Shown: one piece after another, positions 1 to 5,866 of the stretch
How the letters are laid out: each line of letters opens with the position of its first letter
How positions within the stretch are numbered: position 1 is the first letter of the stretch
From: Clostridiales bacterium
GTDB taxonomy: Bacteria; Bacillota; Clostridia; Oscillospirales; Acutalibacteraceae
DNA length: 15,431 nt
Direction of reading: 5' to 3'
NCBI GenBank assembly: GCA_019419895.1
Contig: JAHZIE010000058.1
Coordinates: 1-15,431 of the forward strand
Notes under the pieces: model-generated
Databases searched by the model: none
Told to the model about the DNA's origin: nothing
What the model saw: only the letters and a program-made list of their open reading frames with translations
Translations under genes and position numbers: made by a program

Positions 1-345
1 CCCTTTAGGGGTATTGTCCGTATTATGCCCTTCTAGGGCTTCTTCAAGCCTCCGGGTGTACCTAGGGGGAAGTTTTAGCTTTCCATAGAAACGAAGAAAA
101 AGTAGAAGGAAAAGTAAACAAATTAATGAAAGAAAAAGCGGGAAACAAAAGAAGAAATATAGGAGAGGGAAGATGTGGGAAATATCGCGACCAAGAAGCT
201 TCCCTCTCTTTAAAAGAGATTCATGATTTGCAGTGGCTTGAATAGAGAGGGGAAGAGCGTGAGATAGCCAAGCGTCGGTCCTTTTTCTTTTCCTTTCTCC
301 TCTTTTCGGTTTTGCCAGTACCAGAGCCTTTCAGTCATTTTCCAT
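1..345. other. Unassigned region with inverted repeats and a purine tract
   Basis: No gene is recognised here. The first 70 bases hold short palindromes: CCCT-tt-AGGG at the very edge and CCCT-tct-AGGG near 28-38. Positions 88-170 are almost all purine on the plus strand, and about 277-308 is pyrimidine-rich. On the minus strand one frame stays open from about 330 to the left edge (about 110 codons), but it has no ATG or GTG start and is low-complexity, Leu/Phe-rich, so I do not call it a gene. It could be the tail of something lying to the left of the window. Confidence 0.4.
163..255 (+). promoter_or_regulatory. Three segments forming mutually exclusive hairpins
   Basis: Segment A (163-172, GAGAGGGAAG) is perfectly complementary to segment B (199-208, CTTCCCTCTC). 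Segment B can instead pair with segment C (244-255, AGAGAGGGGAAG) with a single bulged G. A and C therefore compete for B, as in attenuators. A 17-codon frame (173-226, starting MWEISRPRS) begins right after segment A with AGGAG seven bases before its ATG, so the A-B stem would hide its ribosome binding site. No downstream plus-strand gene is close, so a regulatory role is inference only. Confidence 0.25.
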
Positions 346-516
346 AAATCTCCCGGCTCCGTCGGTAGATATTTACTATGCTGCTAAGGAGAACCAACCA
401 CCGGCGTAACCGGTGAAATTATTTTGCGGGCAATAAAACGGGATAGTACGACAAATTACTTTCCCCCAGGAGTTAATCCCGCGTTAGTTCTCCTTAGGGA
501 TTCATTAAAGTAATTT
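346..516. ncRNA. Candidate structured RNA with pseudoknot potential
   Basis: An 11-bp perfect stem pairs CTAAGGAGAAC (384-394) with GTTCTCCTTAG (487-497). Inside it lie a 6-bp hairpin CACCGG/CCGGTG (399-404/410-415) and a GCGGG/CCCGC helix (426-430/478-482). The enclosed AAATTACTTT (453-462) is a perfect 10-base complement of AAAGTAATTT (507-516) outside the main stem, which would make a pseudoknot. A small ATCT/AGAT hairpin (348-370) precedes it. Such nested and crossing complementarity is unlikely by chance. I cannot match it to tmRNA, RNase P, 6S, SRP, T-box or a riboswitch class I know. The strand is undetermined: all helices are Watson-Crick, so they work either way. Confidence 0.4.
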
Positions 517-608
517 TTAAATTTTAATATGCTATGTCAACGAAGTTAGCACTTTTGTGCCATGATGGATGTTATGGTATAAACTACTGATATTTTCTAT
601 TTTTATCA

Positions 609-1241
609 TCAAACTATGTGATAGAGAAGCAATGCGGACAGAACAAAAGCCAAAATGAACAGAATTCTGATAAGCCAGTTTCTTTTTGTACTGGAAACAG
701 GAGCTTCGGCTAAACGTGAGTGCTCCAAGGACGTAAGAATGGGTGGGTAAAGAATCATAATAATTGCAGTATTCAGTCCTCCTTTTATTAAATTAAATGG
801 AAGGAAAGCGGGCAGCAACAATTTTGCGACTGTTTCACGGGGATATCCCATATAAATTGGAGCGATTAGATAATTCCAAAGGAGCATCACTATAACCATG
901 AAAAAATAACCGCCCAGAAGGCCGAGAATCATCCCAGACCTTTTGCGTCGTTTTTGATAGATAAAAGCGGCAGTGCAGGCAAAGGAACAGCTTGATAGGA
1001 TATTCATGATTAAGCCATATATGCCGTCTTCACTTATGGTTATCATTTCAATCGTAGAAACAATGGATGAAACCAGAAATGATATGAAAGGGCCCCAAAT
1101 CAGGCCTCCGATTGTGATAATCACATCTTTTGGCTCATATTCCAAAAAGAGGATGAGCGGAATGCGAATGGTGGCGACCAGAGCATAGGCCAATGCGCAA
1201 AGCATTCCAATAGTAGTAATTTTTTTCGTTTTGCTGTTCAT
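609..1241 (-). CDS. ribU: Riboflavin ECF transporter substrate-binding (S) component RibU
   Basis: A 210-residue, strongly hydrophobic protein with about six membrane segments, the size and shape of ECF-transporter S components. These bind a vitamin in the membrane and work with a shared EcfT/EcfA energising module, which is not present in this window. The stretch LEYEPKD near residues 33-39, at the end of the first hydrophobic segment, resembles the conserved Y-x-P-x-D region of RibU proteins. The decisive evidence is the FMN riboswitch directly upstream on the same strand, which implies riboflavin as the cargo and repression when FMN is plentiful. The ATG is preceded by AGGGGG at a normal distance. 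The gene appears monocistronic, and no clear terminator was seen after it. Family known; specificity inferred from the riboswitch. Confidence 0.9.
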   Translation of the reverse strand: MNSKTKKITTIGMLCALAYALVATIRIPLILFLEYEPKDVIITIGGLIWGPFISFLVSSIVSTIEMITISEDGIYGLIMNILSSCSFACTAAFIYQKRRKRSGMILGLLGGYFFMVIVMLLWNYLIAPIYMGYPRETVAKLLLPAFLPFNLIKGGLNTAIIMILYPPILTSLEHSRLAEAPVSSTKRNWLIRILFILAFVLSALLLYHIV

Positions 1242-1252
1242 AAAGATACCCC

Positions 1253-1295
1253 CTAAAAATTAACACCTGAAAACGCAAACCGTCTTCCAGGTGTT
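1253..1295 (-). terminator. Leader terminator of the FMN riboswitch (expression platform)
   Basis: Read on the minus strand, AACACCTG pairs with CAGGTGTT (1288-1295 with 1262-1269), followed by TTAATTTTTA. This is an intrinsic terminator between the aptamer and the ribU start codon, ending just before its Shine-Dalgarno sequence. It fits the usual scheme in which FMN-bound aptamer permits terminator formation. The competing anti-terminator helix was not worked out. Confidence 0.7.
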
Positions 1296-1402
1296 AAAAA
1301 TAGGCATAAATCATAACAGCAAAACAGCTTCTCCGAATCGACGCGTTTTTTGCATAGATTCAGATACCGGCTTCTGCCGGCAGCCATTTTCCTTTTACTT
1401 TC

Positions 1403-1512
1403 ATCTTCTTCCATCCAGACTATACTGTCGGTTTTGGAATTACACCAAATCCTGCGCTTATGCGCTCGCGGACTATACCGCCGATCGGGAATTACACCCT
1501 GCCCTGAAGACA
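1403..1512 (-). promoter_or_regulatory. FMN riboswitch (RFN element) aptamer
   Basis: The minus strand carries the hallmark blocks of the RFN element in order: CAGGGTGTAATTCCCGA, then CGGCGGTATAGTCCGCGAGC, then GGTGTAATTCCAAAACCGAC, then AGTATAGTCTGGATGG, closing with GAAGAAGAT, which pairs with the 5' TCTTC. These match the conserved six-helix FMN aptamer with only small substitutions (GTAATT for GAAATT twice, CGACAGTA for CGACGGTA). It lies in the leader of ribU and should turn down riboflavin uptake when FMN is abundant. Confidence 0.95.
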
Positions 1513-1538
1513 TCTTGCTATTCAGTTGTGTTTAAAAA

Positions 1539-1567
1539 ATTATATCATATCAGAAAAGATACCGCAA
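1539..1567 (-). promoter_or_regulatory. Sigma-A type promoter of the ribU transcript
   Basis: On the minus strand TTGCGG (1562-1567) lies 17 bases before TATAAT (1539-1544). Transcription would start near 1532, about 20 bases before the FMN aptamer. Confidence 0.75.
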
Positions 1568-1759
1568 GCTCTTGATGGCAAAAGTAGATGATTTATTGGG
1601 CGGAAAGGTGAGGCGCTATGGCGTGATATCGCCTGTTTGTTTGATGGGATATGGAAAGGAGGATTCCCTTTTTTCCCACCGCTGACAAAAAGATGTATAA
1701 AAAGAGGAATATATGCCCAACCTAGGATCATAAAATTGCAATGAAAGGCGGTTATAGGT

Positions 1760-2086
1760 ATGAAAGGCATAGTTCACTCTTTCCAGAGCTGCAAGGAAAA
1801 ATTGTGGGAATTGAAGGACAAGGTCAAAGGAAAAATGAAAAAGCCCCAGGAAGGATACCAGCCGGCCAATGAGCTTTTTATGGAAATTGAAATGGTATGC
1901 AGGCAGATTGAACAGGTGGAAGCCTGTTTTCAGATGACCAGCGATGAGGATTTGCTGGATTCCTGTATCTATCAGATGGAGTCGCTTCACGCGAGATACC
2001 GCTATCTTCTGAAAAAAGCAAAGGACGCGGGATTTTCAAGAGAACCTTTCCTTCCAAGGCTTTTGCCGCTGAACTGTGAATCTTAG
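1760..2086 (+). CDS. yaaL: YaaL-like DUF2508 family protein
   Basis: A 108-residue, charged, probably helical cytoplasmic protein of unknown molecular function. The C-terminal block ESLHARYRYLLKKAKDAG (residues 74-91) matches the pattern conserved in DUF2508/YaaL proteins (small residue, aromatic, two or three Leu, basic-Ala-Lys, Gly). The family is usually 70-90 residues; this copy has a longer basic N-terminus (residues 1-35). The AAAGG-type ribosome binding site lies about 13 bases before the ATG. Next comes bofA, as in the recR-yaaL-bofA order of Bacillus subtilis, which strongly supports the call. recR itself is not upstream here. Confidence 0.75.
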   Translation: MKGIVHSFQSCKEKLWELKDKVKGKMKKPQEGYQPANELFMEIEMVCRQIEQVEACFQMTSDEDLLDSCIYQMESLHARYRYLLKKAKDAGFSREPFLPRLLPLNCES

Positions 2087-2179
2087 GAACGGGAAATTCC
2101 CATAACGCAGTGAATGTGCCGCCCAACAATCGCCGTTAAGAATCCAAAAGCAAAGTAAAGAAAAGGATGGGATGGCAGA

Positions 2180-2443
2180 ATGGAATTATGGCAGCTGATT
2201 TTACTGTTTATGGGAATTTTAATTTTTGTTGTGATTATTTACGGTATGGCGCGTTCAAAAAAACCGCTGAAGGCGGCGATTGGAGGTATCTGCCGCGGGC
2301 TGCTGGCCTTTGGCGCCGTCAATCTGACAGGTCTGCTCACTAGCATCACCCTTCCAGTCAGTCTATTCAGCCTGTGCTGGTCCGCGATTACTGGAATTCC
2401 AGGTGTAATTACGCTTGTGTTTCTAAATTATCTACTGAAATAA
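2180..2443 (+). CDS. bofA: BofA family protein (inhibitor of pro-sigma-K processing)
   Basis: An 87-residue membrane protein. Residues 4-23 form a first membrane helix, and the C-terminal half carries the BofA family signature: NLTG (48-51), then LPVSLFSL (58-65), then GIPGVI (72-77). In Bacillus, BofA sits in the outer forespore membrane with SpoIVFA and holds the SpoIVFB protease inactive until the sigma-K checkpoint is passed. Whether the same checkpoint exists in this organism cannot be read from the window. It follows yaaL by 93 bases and ends in a terminator, so the two are probably co-transcribed. GGATGGG before the ATG may serve as ribosome binding site. Confidence 0.85.
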   Translation: MELWQLILLFMGILIFVVIIYGMARSKKPLKAAIGGICRGLLAFGAVNLTGLLTSITLPVSLFSLCWSAITGIPGVITLVFLNYLLK

Positions 2444-2476
2444 AAGGTTAAGAGCTGTATACAATCCGGACAAAAG

Positions 2477-2510
2477 AAGGCTGGTGGGAGAAACTTACCA
2501 TCAGCCTTTT
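2477..2510 (+). terminator. Intrinsic terminator after bofA
   Basis: AAGGCTGGTGG (2477-2487) pairs with CCATCAGCCTT (2498-2508), 11 bp with one G-T pair, followed by TTTT. It separates yaaL-bofA from ylmC. The short T-run suggests incomplete termination, so some readthrough into ylmC is possible. Confidence 0.7.
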
Positions 2511-2537
2511 GATATTGTAAGACAGGAGGCGGCAGGA

Positions 2538-2828
2538 ATGAACTGCAGATTACAGGATTTGCGCAACAAGGAAGTGATTAATGTAAAAGACGGGGCACGC
2601 CTTGGATGCGTGTGCGATGTGGAGATAGACACCTGTACGGCACGGCTGTGCGCTATCGTAATTTTTGGGAGGCTGAAATGTTTCGGGCTCATGGGCCGGG
2701 AGGAGGATATTGTCATTCATTGGTGCGATATCGAGGTGATCGGAGAGGCTACCATTCTGGTTTGCTGTCAGACGCCGCCACCCTGTAAAAAACGGACTAA
2801 ATTCAGCCTGAGCAGTCTGTGGGGATAA
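2538..2828 (+). CDS. ylmC: YlmC/YmxH family PRC-barrel sporulation protein
   Basis: A 96-residue protein made of a single PRC-barrel-like beta domain. The opening MNCRLQDLRNKEVINVKDG and the following ARLG match the family pattern (Leu-x-Lys-Glu-hydrophobic-Ile-Asn, then DGxRLG). Further conserved features are the GREEDIVIHW block (53-62) and IGEATILV near the end. Proteins of this family are annotated as sporulation proteins, but their molecular role is unknown. The start at 2538 is chosen over an in-frame ATG at 2484 because AGGAGG lies eight bases before it and homologues begin here; the extra 18 codons would also overlap the terminator. Unusually cysteine-rich for the family (C3, C24, C26, C33, C38, C48, C63 and more), with a basic tail after residue 82. 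Confidence 0.8.
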   Translation: MNCRLQDLRNKEVINVKDGARLGCVCDVEIDTCTARLCAIVIFGRLKCFGLMGREEDIVIHWCDIEVIGEATILVCCQTPPPCKKRTKFSLSSLWG

Positions 2829-2919
2829 ATAAAGAGGGAAATGAAACTGGAGGAATGACAGAAATTAACGTAGGATAAAACGGTTTCCTTTGGCAAAAAT
2901 ACGATTTTTAGTAAAATAC

Positions 2920-2948
2920 TTGTCAATTCATAGATGTCATGATATAAT
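2920..2948 (+). promoter_or_regulatory. Strong sigma-A promoter of rpsB
   Basis: TTGTCA (2920-2925), a 17-base spacer and a perfect TATAAT (2943-2948). Transcription would begin near 2955, leaving an untranslated leader of about 100 bases before rpsB. Confidence 0.85.
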
Positions 2949-3055
2949 GATAAACGAAATTCGCACGCCCGGCGCTCATTTGGCTGGTGCTGCTGTAAAG
3001 GGGCAGTTGCTAAATCAGGAACCTGGCGGAGGAAAAAACCAAGGAGGTATTCATC

Positions 3056-3808
3056 ATGGGAGTAGTATCAATGAAACAGCTTCTGGAGGCAGGCGTCCAT
3101 TTTGGGCATCAGACCAGAAGATGGAACCCGAAAATGGCGGAGTATATTTTCACAGAGCGCAATGGAATTTATATCATTGATTTGCAGAAAACTGTGAAAA
3201 AGCTGGAAGAAGCTTATATGTTTATCCGCGATATCACCATGGAAGGACAGTCTGTTCTTTTTGTGGGAACTAAGAAGCAGGCACAGGATTCCGTGAAGGA
3301 AGAGGCAGAGCGTGTCGGCGCTTATTTTGTCAATGCCCGTTGGCTGGGCGGTATGCTCACCAACTTCCGCACCATTCGCCGCAGAATCGACAGACTTAAT
3401 CAGCTGAAAGTGATGGAAGAGGACGGTACCTTTGACCTTCTGCCGAAAAAGGAAGTCAGTAAGCTGAAGCTTGAAATTGAAAAGCTGGAGAAGTTCCTCG
3501 GCGGCATTAAGGATATGAAGAAGCTGCCAGGCGCGCTTTTTGTTGTGGATCCCCGCAAGGAGAAAATTGCTGTTGCGGAAGCGCACAAGCTGGGAATCCC
3601 GGTGGTTGCTATTGTAGATACCAACTGTGATCCGGATGATGTGGATTATGTCATCCCCGGCAATGATGACGCGATTCGTGCGGTTAAGCTGATTGCTTCC
3701 ACCATGGCCAATGCAATTGCCGAGGGTAATCAGGGCGCGGATGCTCCTGTAGAAGGGGAAGCCGTTGAAACCGAAGAGGCTCCAGAAGCAGAGGAAGCTG
3801 CTGAATAA
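3056..3808 (+). CDS. rpsB: 30S ribosomal protein S2
   Basis: Full-length S2 of 250 residues. It opens with the typical MKQLLEAGVHFGHQT (from residue 6) and RRWNPKM (21-27), and has the RWLGGMLTN block (95-103) and the late VVDPRKEKIAVAEAHKLGIP region. S2 joins the small subunit late in assembly and is needed for S1 and mRNA binding in many bacteria. The start has AAGGAGGT eight bases upstream. The C-terminus is a Glu/Ala-rich acidic tail (about 232-250), a common variable feature. It is the first gene of the rpsB-tsf pair, driven by its own strong promoter and separated from tsf by a terminator. Confidence 0.98.
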   Translation: MGVVSMKQLLEAGVHFGHQTRRWNPKMAEYIFTERNGIYIIDLQKTVKKLEEAYMFIRDITMEGQSVLFVGTKKQAQDSVKEEAERVGAYFVNARWLGGMLTNFRTIRRRIDRLNQLKVMEEDGTFDLLPKKEVSKLKLEIEKLEKFLGGIKDMKKLPGALFVVDPRKEKIAVAEAHKLGIPVVAIVDTNCDPDDVDYVIPGNDDAIRAVKLIASTMANAIAEGNQGADAPVEGEAVETEEAPEAEEAAE

Positions 3809-3826
3809 TCTGGAACTGGGTTTTAG

Positions 3827-3864
3827 AAAATACCCGTGCTTGAAATCAGCCCGGGTATTTTTTT
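3827..3864 (+). terminator. Intrinsic terminator between rpsB and tsf
   Basis: AAAATACCCG (3827-3836) pairs with CGGGTATTTT (3852-3861), followed by a run of T. It lies inside the rpsB-tsf unit, so it probably acts as an attenuator that sets the ratio of S2 to EF-Ts rather than a full stop: no clear promoter is visible between it and tsf. Confidence 0.8.
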
Positions 3865-3904
3865 GAGAGAGTCTATCATGAATTTATGATCGGAGGAAAT
3901 AAAA

Positions 3905-4819
3905 ATGGCTTTTACAGCAAAAGACGTTGCAGCCCTGAGAGAAAAGACCGGCTGCGGTATGATGGATTGTAAAAAAGCGCTGACCGCCTCGAATGGTGAT
4001 ATGGAAGCGGCAATTGACTTTTTGAGAGAAAAGGGACTGGCTGCCGCCACCAAAAAGTCTGGCAGGATTGCGGCCGAAGGCCTTGCCTATGCGAAAGTCA
4101 GCGACTGCGGAAATGTGGCGGTTGTCATTGAAGTGAATGCCGAGACTGACTTTGTCGCCAAGAACGCTGATTTTAAGGCTTTTGTGGAGACCTGTGCGAA
4201 CACTGTCATCGAAAATAATCCTGCTGATGTGGACGCTCTTCTCAAACTGAAGGCATCCGGCACTGATATGACGGTCGAGGAGCTTCTCAGAGAGAAAATT
4301 TTGACAATTGGCGAGAATATTAAGATCCGCCGTTTTGCTCGTTATGAAGGCGCTGTTGTCACCTATGTCCATGGAGAGGGCAGAATTGGCGTCATGGTAA
4401 AATTTGATACGGATGCTTCTATTGCTTCCAAGGACGAGTTCAAGAGCTTTGCTAAGGATATTGCGATGCAGGTAGCTGCTGCCAATCCGCTTTATTTGAA
4501 TAAGGAAAGTGTGCCGGCAGAAGTGATCGAGCATGAAAAGAAGATTTTGACTGAGCAGGTTGTGAATGAAGGCAAGCCAGCCAACATTGCGGAAAAGATC
4601 GTAATGGGTAAGATCGGCAAATATTATAAAGAGGTTTGCTTGGTTGAGCAGCTTTATGTTAAGGATTCCGATTTGACTGTACAGAAGTATGTTGATCAGA
4701 CCGCGAAGGCTCTGGGCGGTGATATTGTTATCTCCGGTTTTGTCCGTTTTGAAAAGGGTGAAGGACTGGAGAAGCGTCAGGATGATTTTGCCGCGGAAGT
4801 TTCCGGAATGATTAAATAA
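3905..4819 (+). CDS. tsf: Translation elongation factor Ts
   Basis: A 304-residue EF-Ts, which exchanges GDP for GTP on EF-Tu. The N-terminal UBA-like domain holds LREKTGCGMMDCKKAL (11-26), and the catalytic TDFVAKN motif lies at 81-87, which inserts near the EF-Tu Mg2+ site. Two further core repeats and the C-terminal VSGMIK follow, so the protein is complete. GGAGG upstream of the ATG gives a good ribosome binding site. It is placed after rpsB as in most bacteria. Unlike many Firmicutes, pyrH does not follow at once: two terminators and about 5 kb of other genes intervene. Confidence 0.98.
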   Translation: MAFTAKDVAALREKTGCGMMDCKKALTASNGDMEAAIDFLREKGLAAATKKSGRIAAEGLAYAKVSDCGNVAVVIEVNAETDFVAKNADFKAFVETCANTVIENNPADVDALLKLKASGTDMTVEELLREKILTIGENIKIRRFARYEGAVVTYVHGEGRIGVMVKFDTDASIASKDEFKSFAKDIAMQVAAANPLYLNKESVPAEVIEHEKKILTEQVVNEGKPANIAEKIVMGKIGKYYKEVCLVEQLYVKDSDLTVQKYVDQTAKALGGDIVISGFVRFEKGEGLEKRQDDFAAEVSGMIK

Positions 4820-4845
4820 TTTCTAGACAAGTTAAGATATGAAAG

Positions 4846-4865
4846 AAAGGATGAAAATCCTTTTT
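4846..4865 (+). terminator. Short terminator just after tsf
   Basis: AAAGGAT, a GAAA tetraloop, and ATCCTTT, followed by TT. It is the first of two tandem hairpins behind tsf and the weaker one. Confidence 0.55.
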
Positions 4866-4876
4866 GAAAATGGTAC

Positions 4877-4912
4877 AAAAATGGAGTTGCCTTTCTAGGC
4901 AACTCCATTTTT
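4877..4912 (+). terminator. Strong bidirectional terminator between tsf and the DUF4130 gene
   Basis: AAAAATGGAGTTGCC (4877-4891) pairs perfectly with GGCAACTCCATTTTT (4898-4912) around a six-base loop. With A-tract and T-tract on both sides it can end transcripts from both convergent genes. Confidence 0.9.
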
Positions 4913-4999
4913 GGTGTCTGTTTGAAATTTAGCTTCTAAACCTCAGTAAGGGGGGGAATACCCGGGCGCTTTGTTTTAATGAATAAATAGCGATTCGCT

Positions 5000-5866
5000 C
5001 TATTTTAATCCCGGCTTATCGTTTTGCGACAAAGTATCCGCTTTCAATCCGTCAAAACTGTACGGCTCCAAACGTAGGCTACTGGGTGACTTGCCAAATT
5101 CGGGGCAGGCTTTGGAGGCGCCTTGAAACTCAGTCATATAATCCCAGTAGCGTTTTGGCATATGGCTCATACGGCATTTAGGATTATAACGCTCCTGGAT
5201 GGCAACGGTGTCATAATAGCTGCGCCAGAGCTTTTGATAACGGAGCTCTTCTCCGTTGATAGGCTCAGGAGAAAAACTATCGACTGGAAGAATCTTTGAC
5301 TGATACGGCTGATAGGCAAGCGCCATACCATGAGTTTTATCATAAATAAAAAAGCTTTCCTGAGGATAACGGTCACAAAAATGTTCCCGCAGCAGAGGTA
5401 GAACAAGATTTTTAGGCGCAATTGTACTGACAAGAATGCCATTGGCGGAGGAGAAACGGAGAAAACCCTTCAAAAGATGGGCTTCGTGTGTCAAATGATG
5501 GACCGCTTTGGTGAGGCGATCAACGGTATCATCAGACAGGCAGTCGAGAATGCGCCCCCCTGTCCGGAAACCTTTTCTGAGAAGGTCGAGGAGATAGATT
5601 TCCTTATCGGGCAGGCAGGTTAAAAAGGAGAGCTGGATAAAGTCGGCGGCTTCTGCCGAAATCCTCTTTGGGATATAGAGGGATACCCTCCCGGCTTTTA
5701 CGAAATCCGTTTCTATTTCCCGGCAGGGAAGAAAGGAAATCTGTTCCGGTTCCTGTGGCAATATATGAAAAGGGGTCTCTTTTTTTTCAAAAGCCTCAAA
5801 AATGCAGGTGTACAGCCCTTCAATTGTGCCATCATAAAGATAAATTACATTTGTCCTGTCAGGCAT
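5000..5866 (-). CDS. DUF4130/TIGR03915 family protein, partner of the radical SAM protein
   Basis: A 288-residue soluble protein of the TIGR03915 'probable DNA metabolism protein' type (DUF4130). Seen: YLYDGTIEGLY at residues 9-19, the family's opening motif, and HEAHLLKGFLRF at 127-138, its most characteristic motif, followed by a PLLREHFCDRYPQESFFIYD block. Family knowledge: these genes occur almost always next to the TIGR03916 radical SAM gene, and related DUF4130 domains are fused to a UdgX-like uracil-DNA glycosylase domain in some bacteria, so a role in handling damaged or modified DNA is assumed; the reaction is unknown. Its ATG lies inside the end of the radical SAM gene (22-base overlap), so translation is probably coupled; GGAGG is ten bases before it. 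The tail after about residue 245 looks variable. Confidence 0.85.
   Translation of the reverse strand: MPDRTNVIYLYDGTIEGLYTCIFEAFEKKETPFHILPQEPEQISFLPCREIETDFVKAGRVSLYIPKRISAEAADFIQLSFLTCLPDKEIYLLDLLRKGFRTGGRILDCLSDDTVDRLTKAVHHLTHEAHLLKGFLRFSSANGILVSTIAPKNLVLPLLREHFCDRYPQESFFIYDKTHGMALAYQPYQSKILPVDSFSPEPINGEELRYQKLWRSYYDTVAIQERYNPKCRMSHMPKRYWDYMTEFQGASKACPEFGKSPSSLRLEPYSFDGLKADTLSQNDKPGLK

Noticed and set aside
1253..1513. An 86-codon minus-strand frame upstream of ribU
   Set aside because: It is entirely made of the FMN riboswitch and its leader terminator, whose conserved RNA sequence explains the region.
1540..1990. Minus-strand frames overlapping yaaL and its upstream region
   Set aside because: They are antisense to the yaaL gene or lie in AT-rich intergenic sequence, without ribosome binding sites or family features.
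2890..3180. A 96-codon plus-strand frame over the rpsB promoter and start
   Set aside because: It runs across a clear promoter and the rpsB ribosome binding site and into rpsB in another frame. The sequence resembles no protein family.
3884..4534. A 216-codon minus-strand frame opposite tsf
   Set aside because: It is a shadow of the EF-Ts coding sequence, which is beyond doubt.
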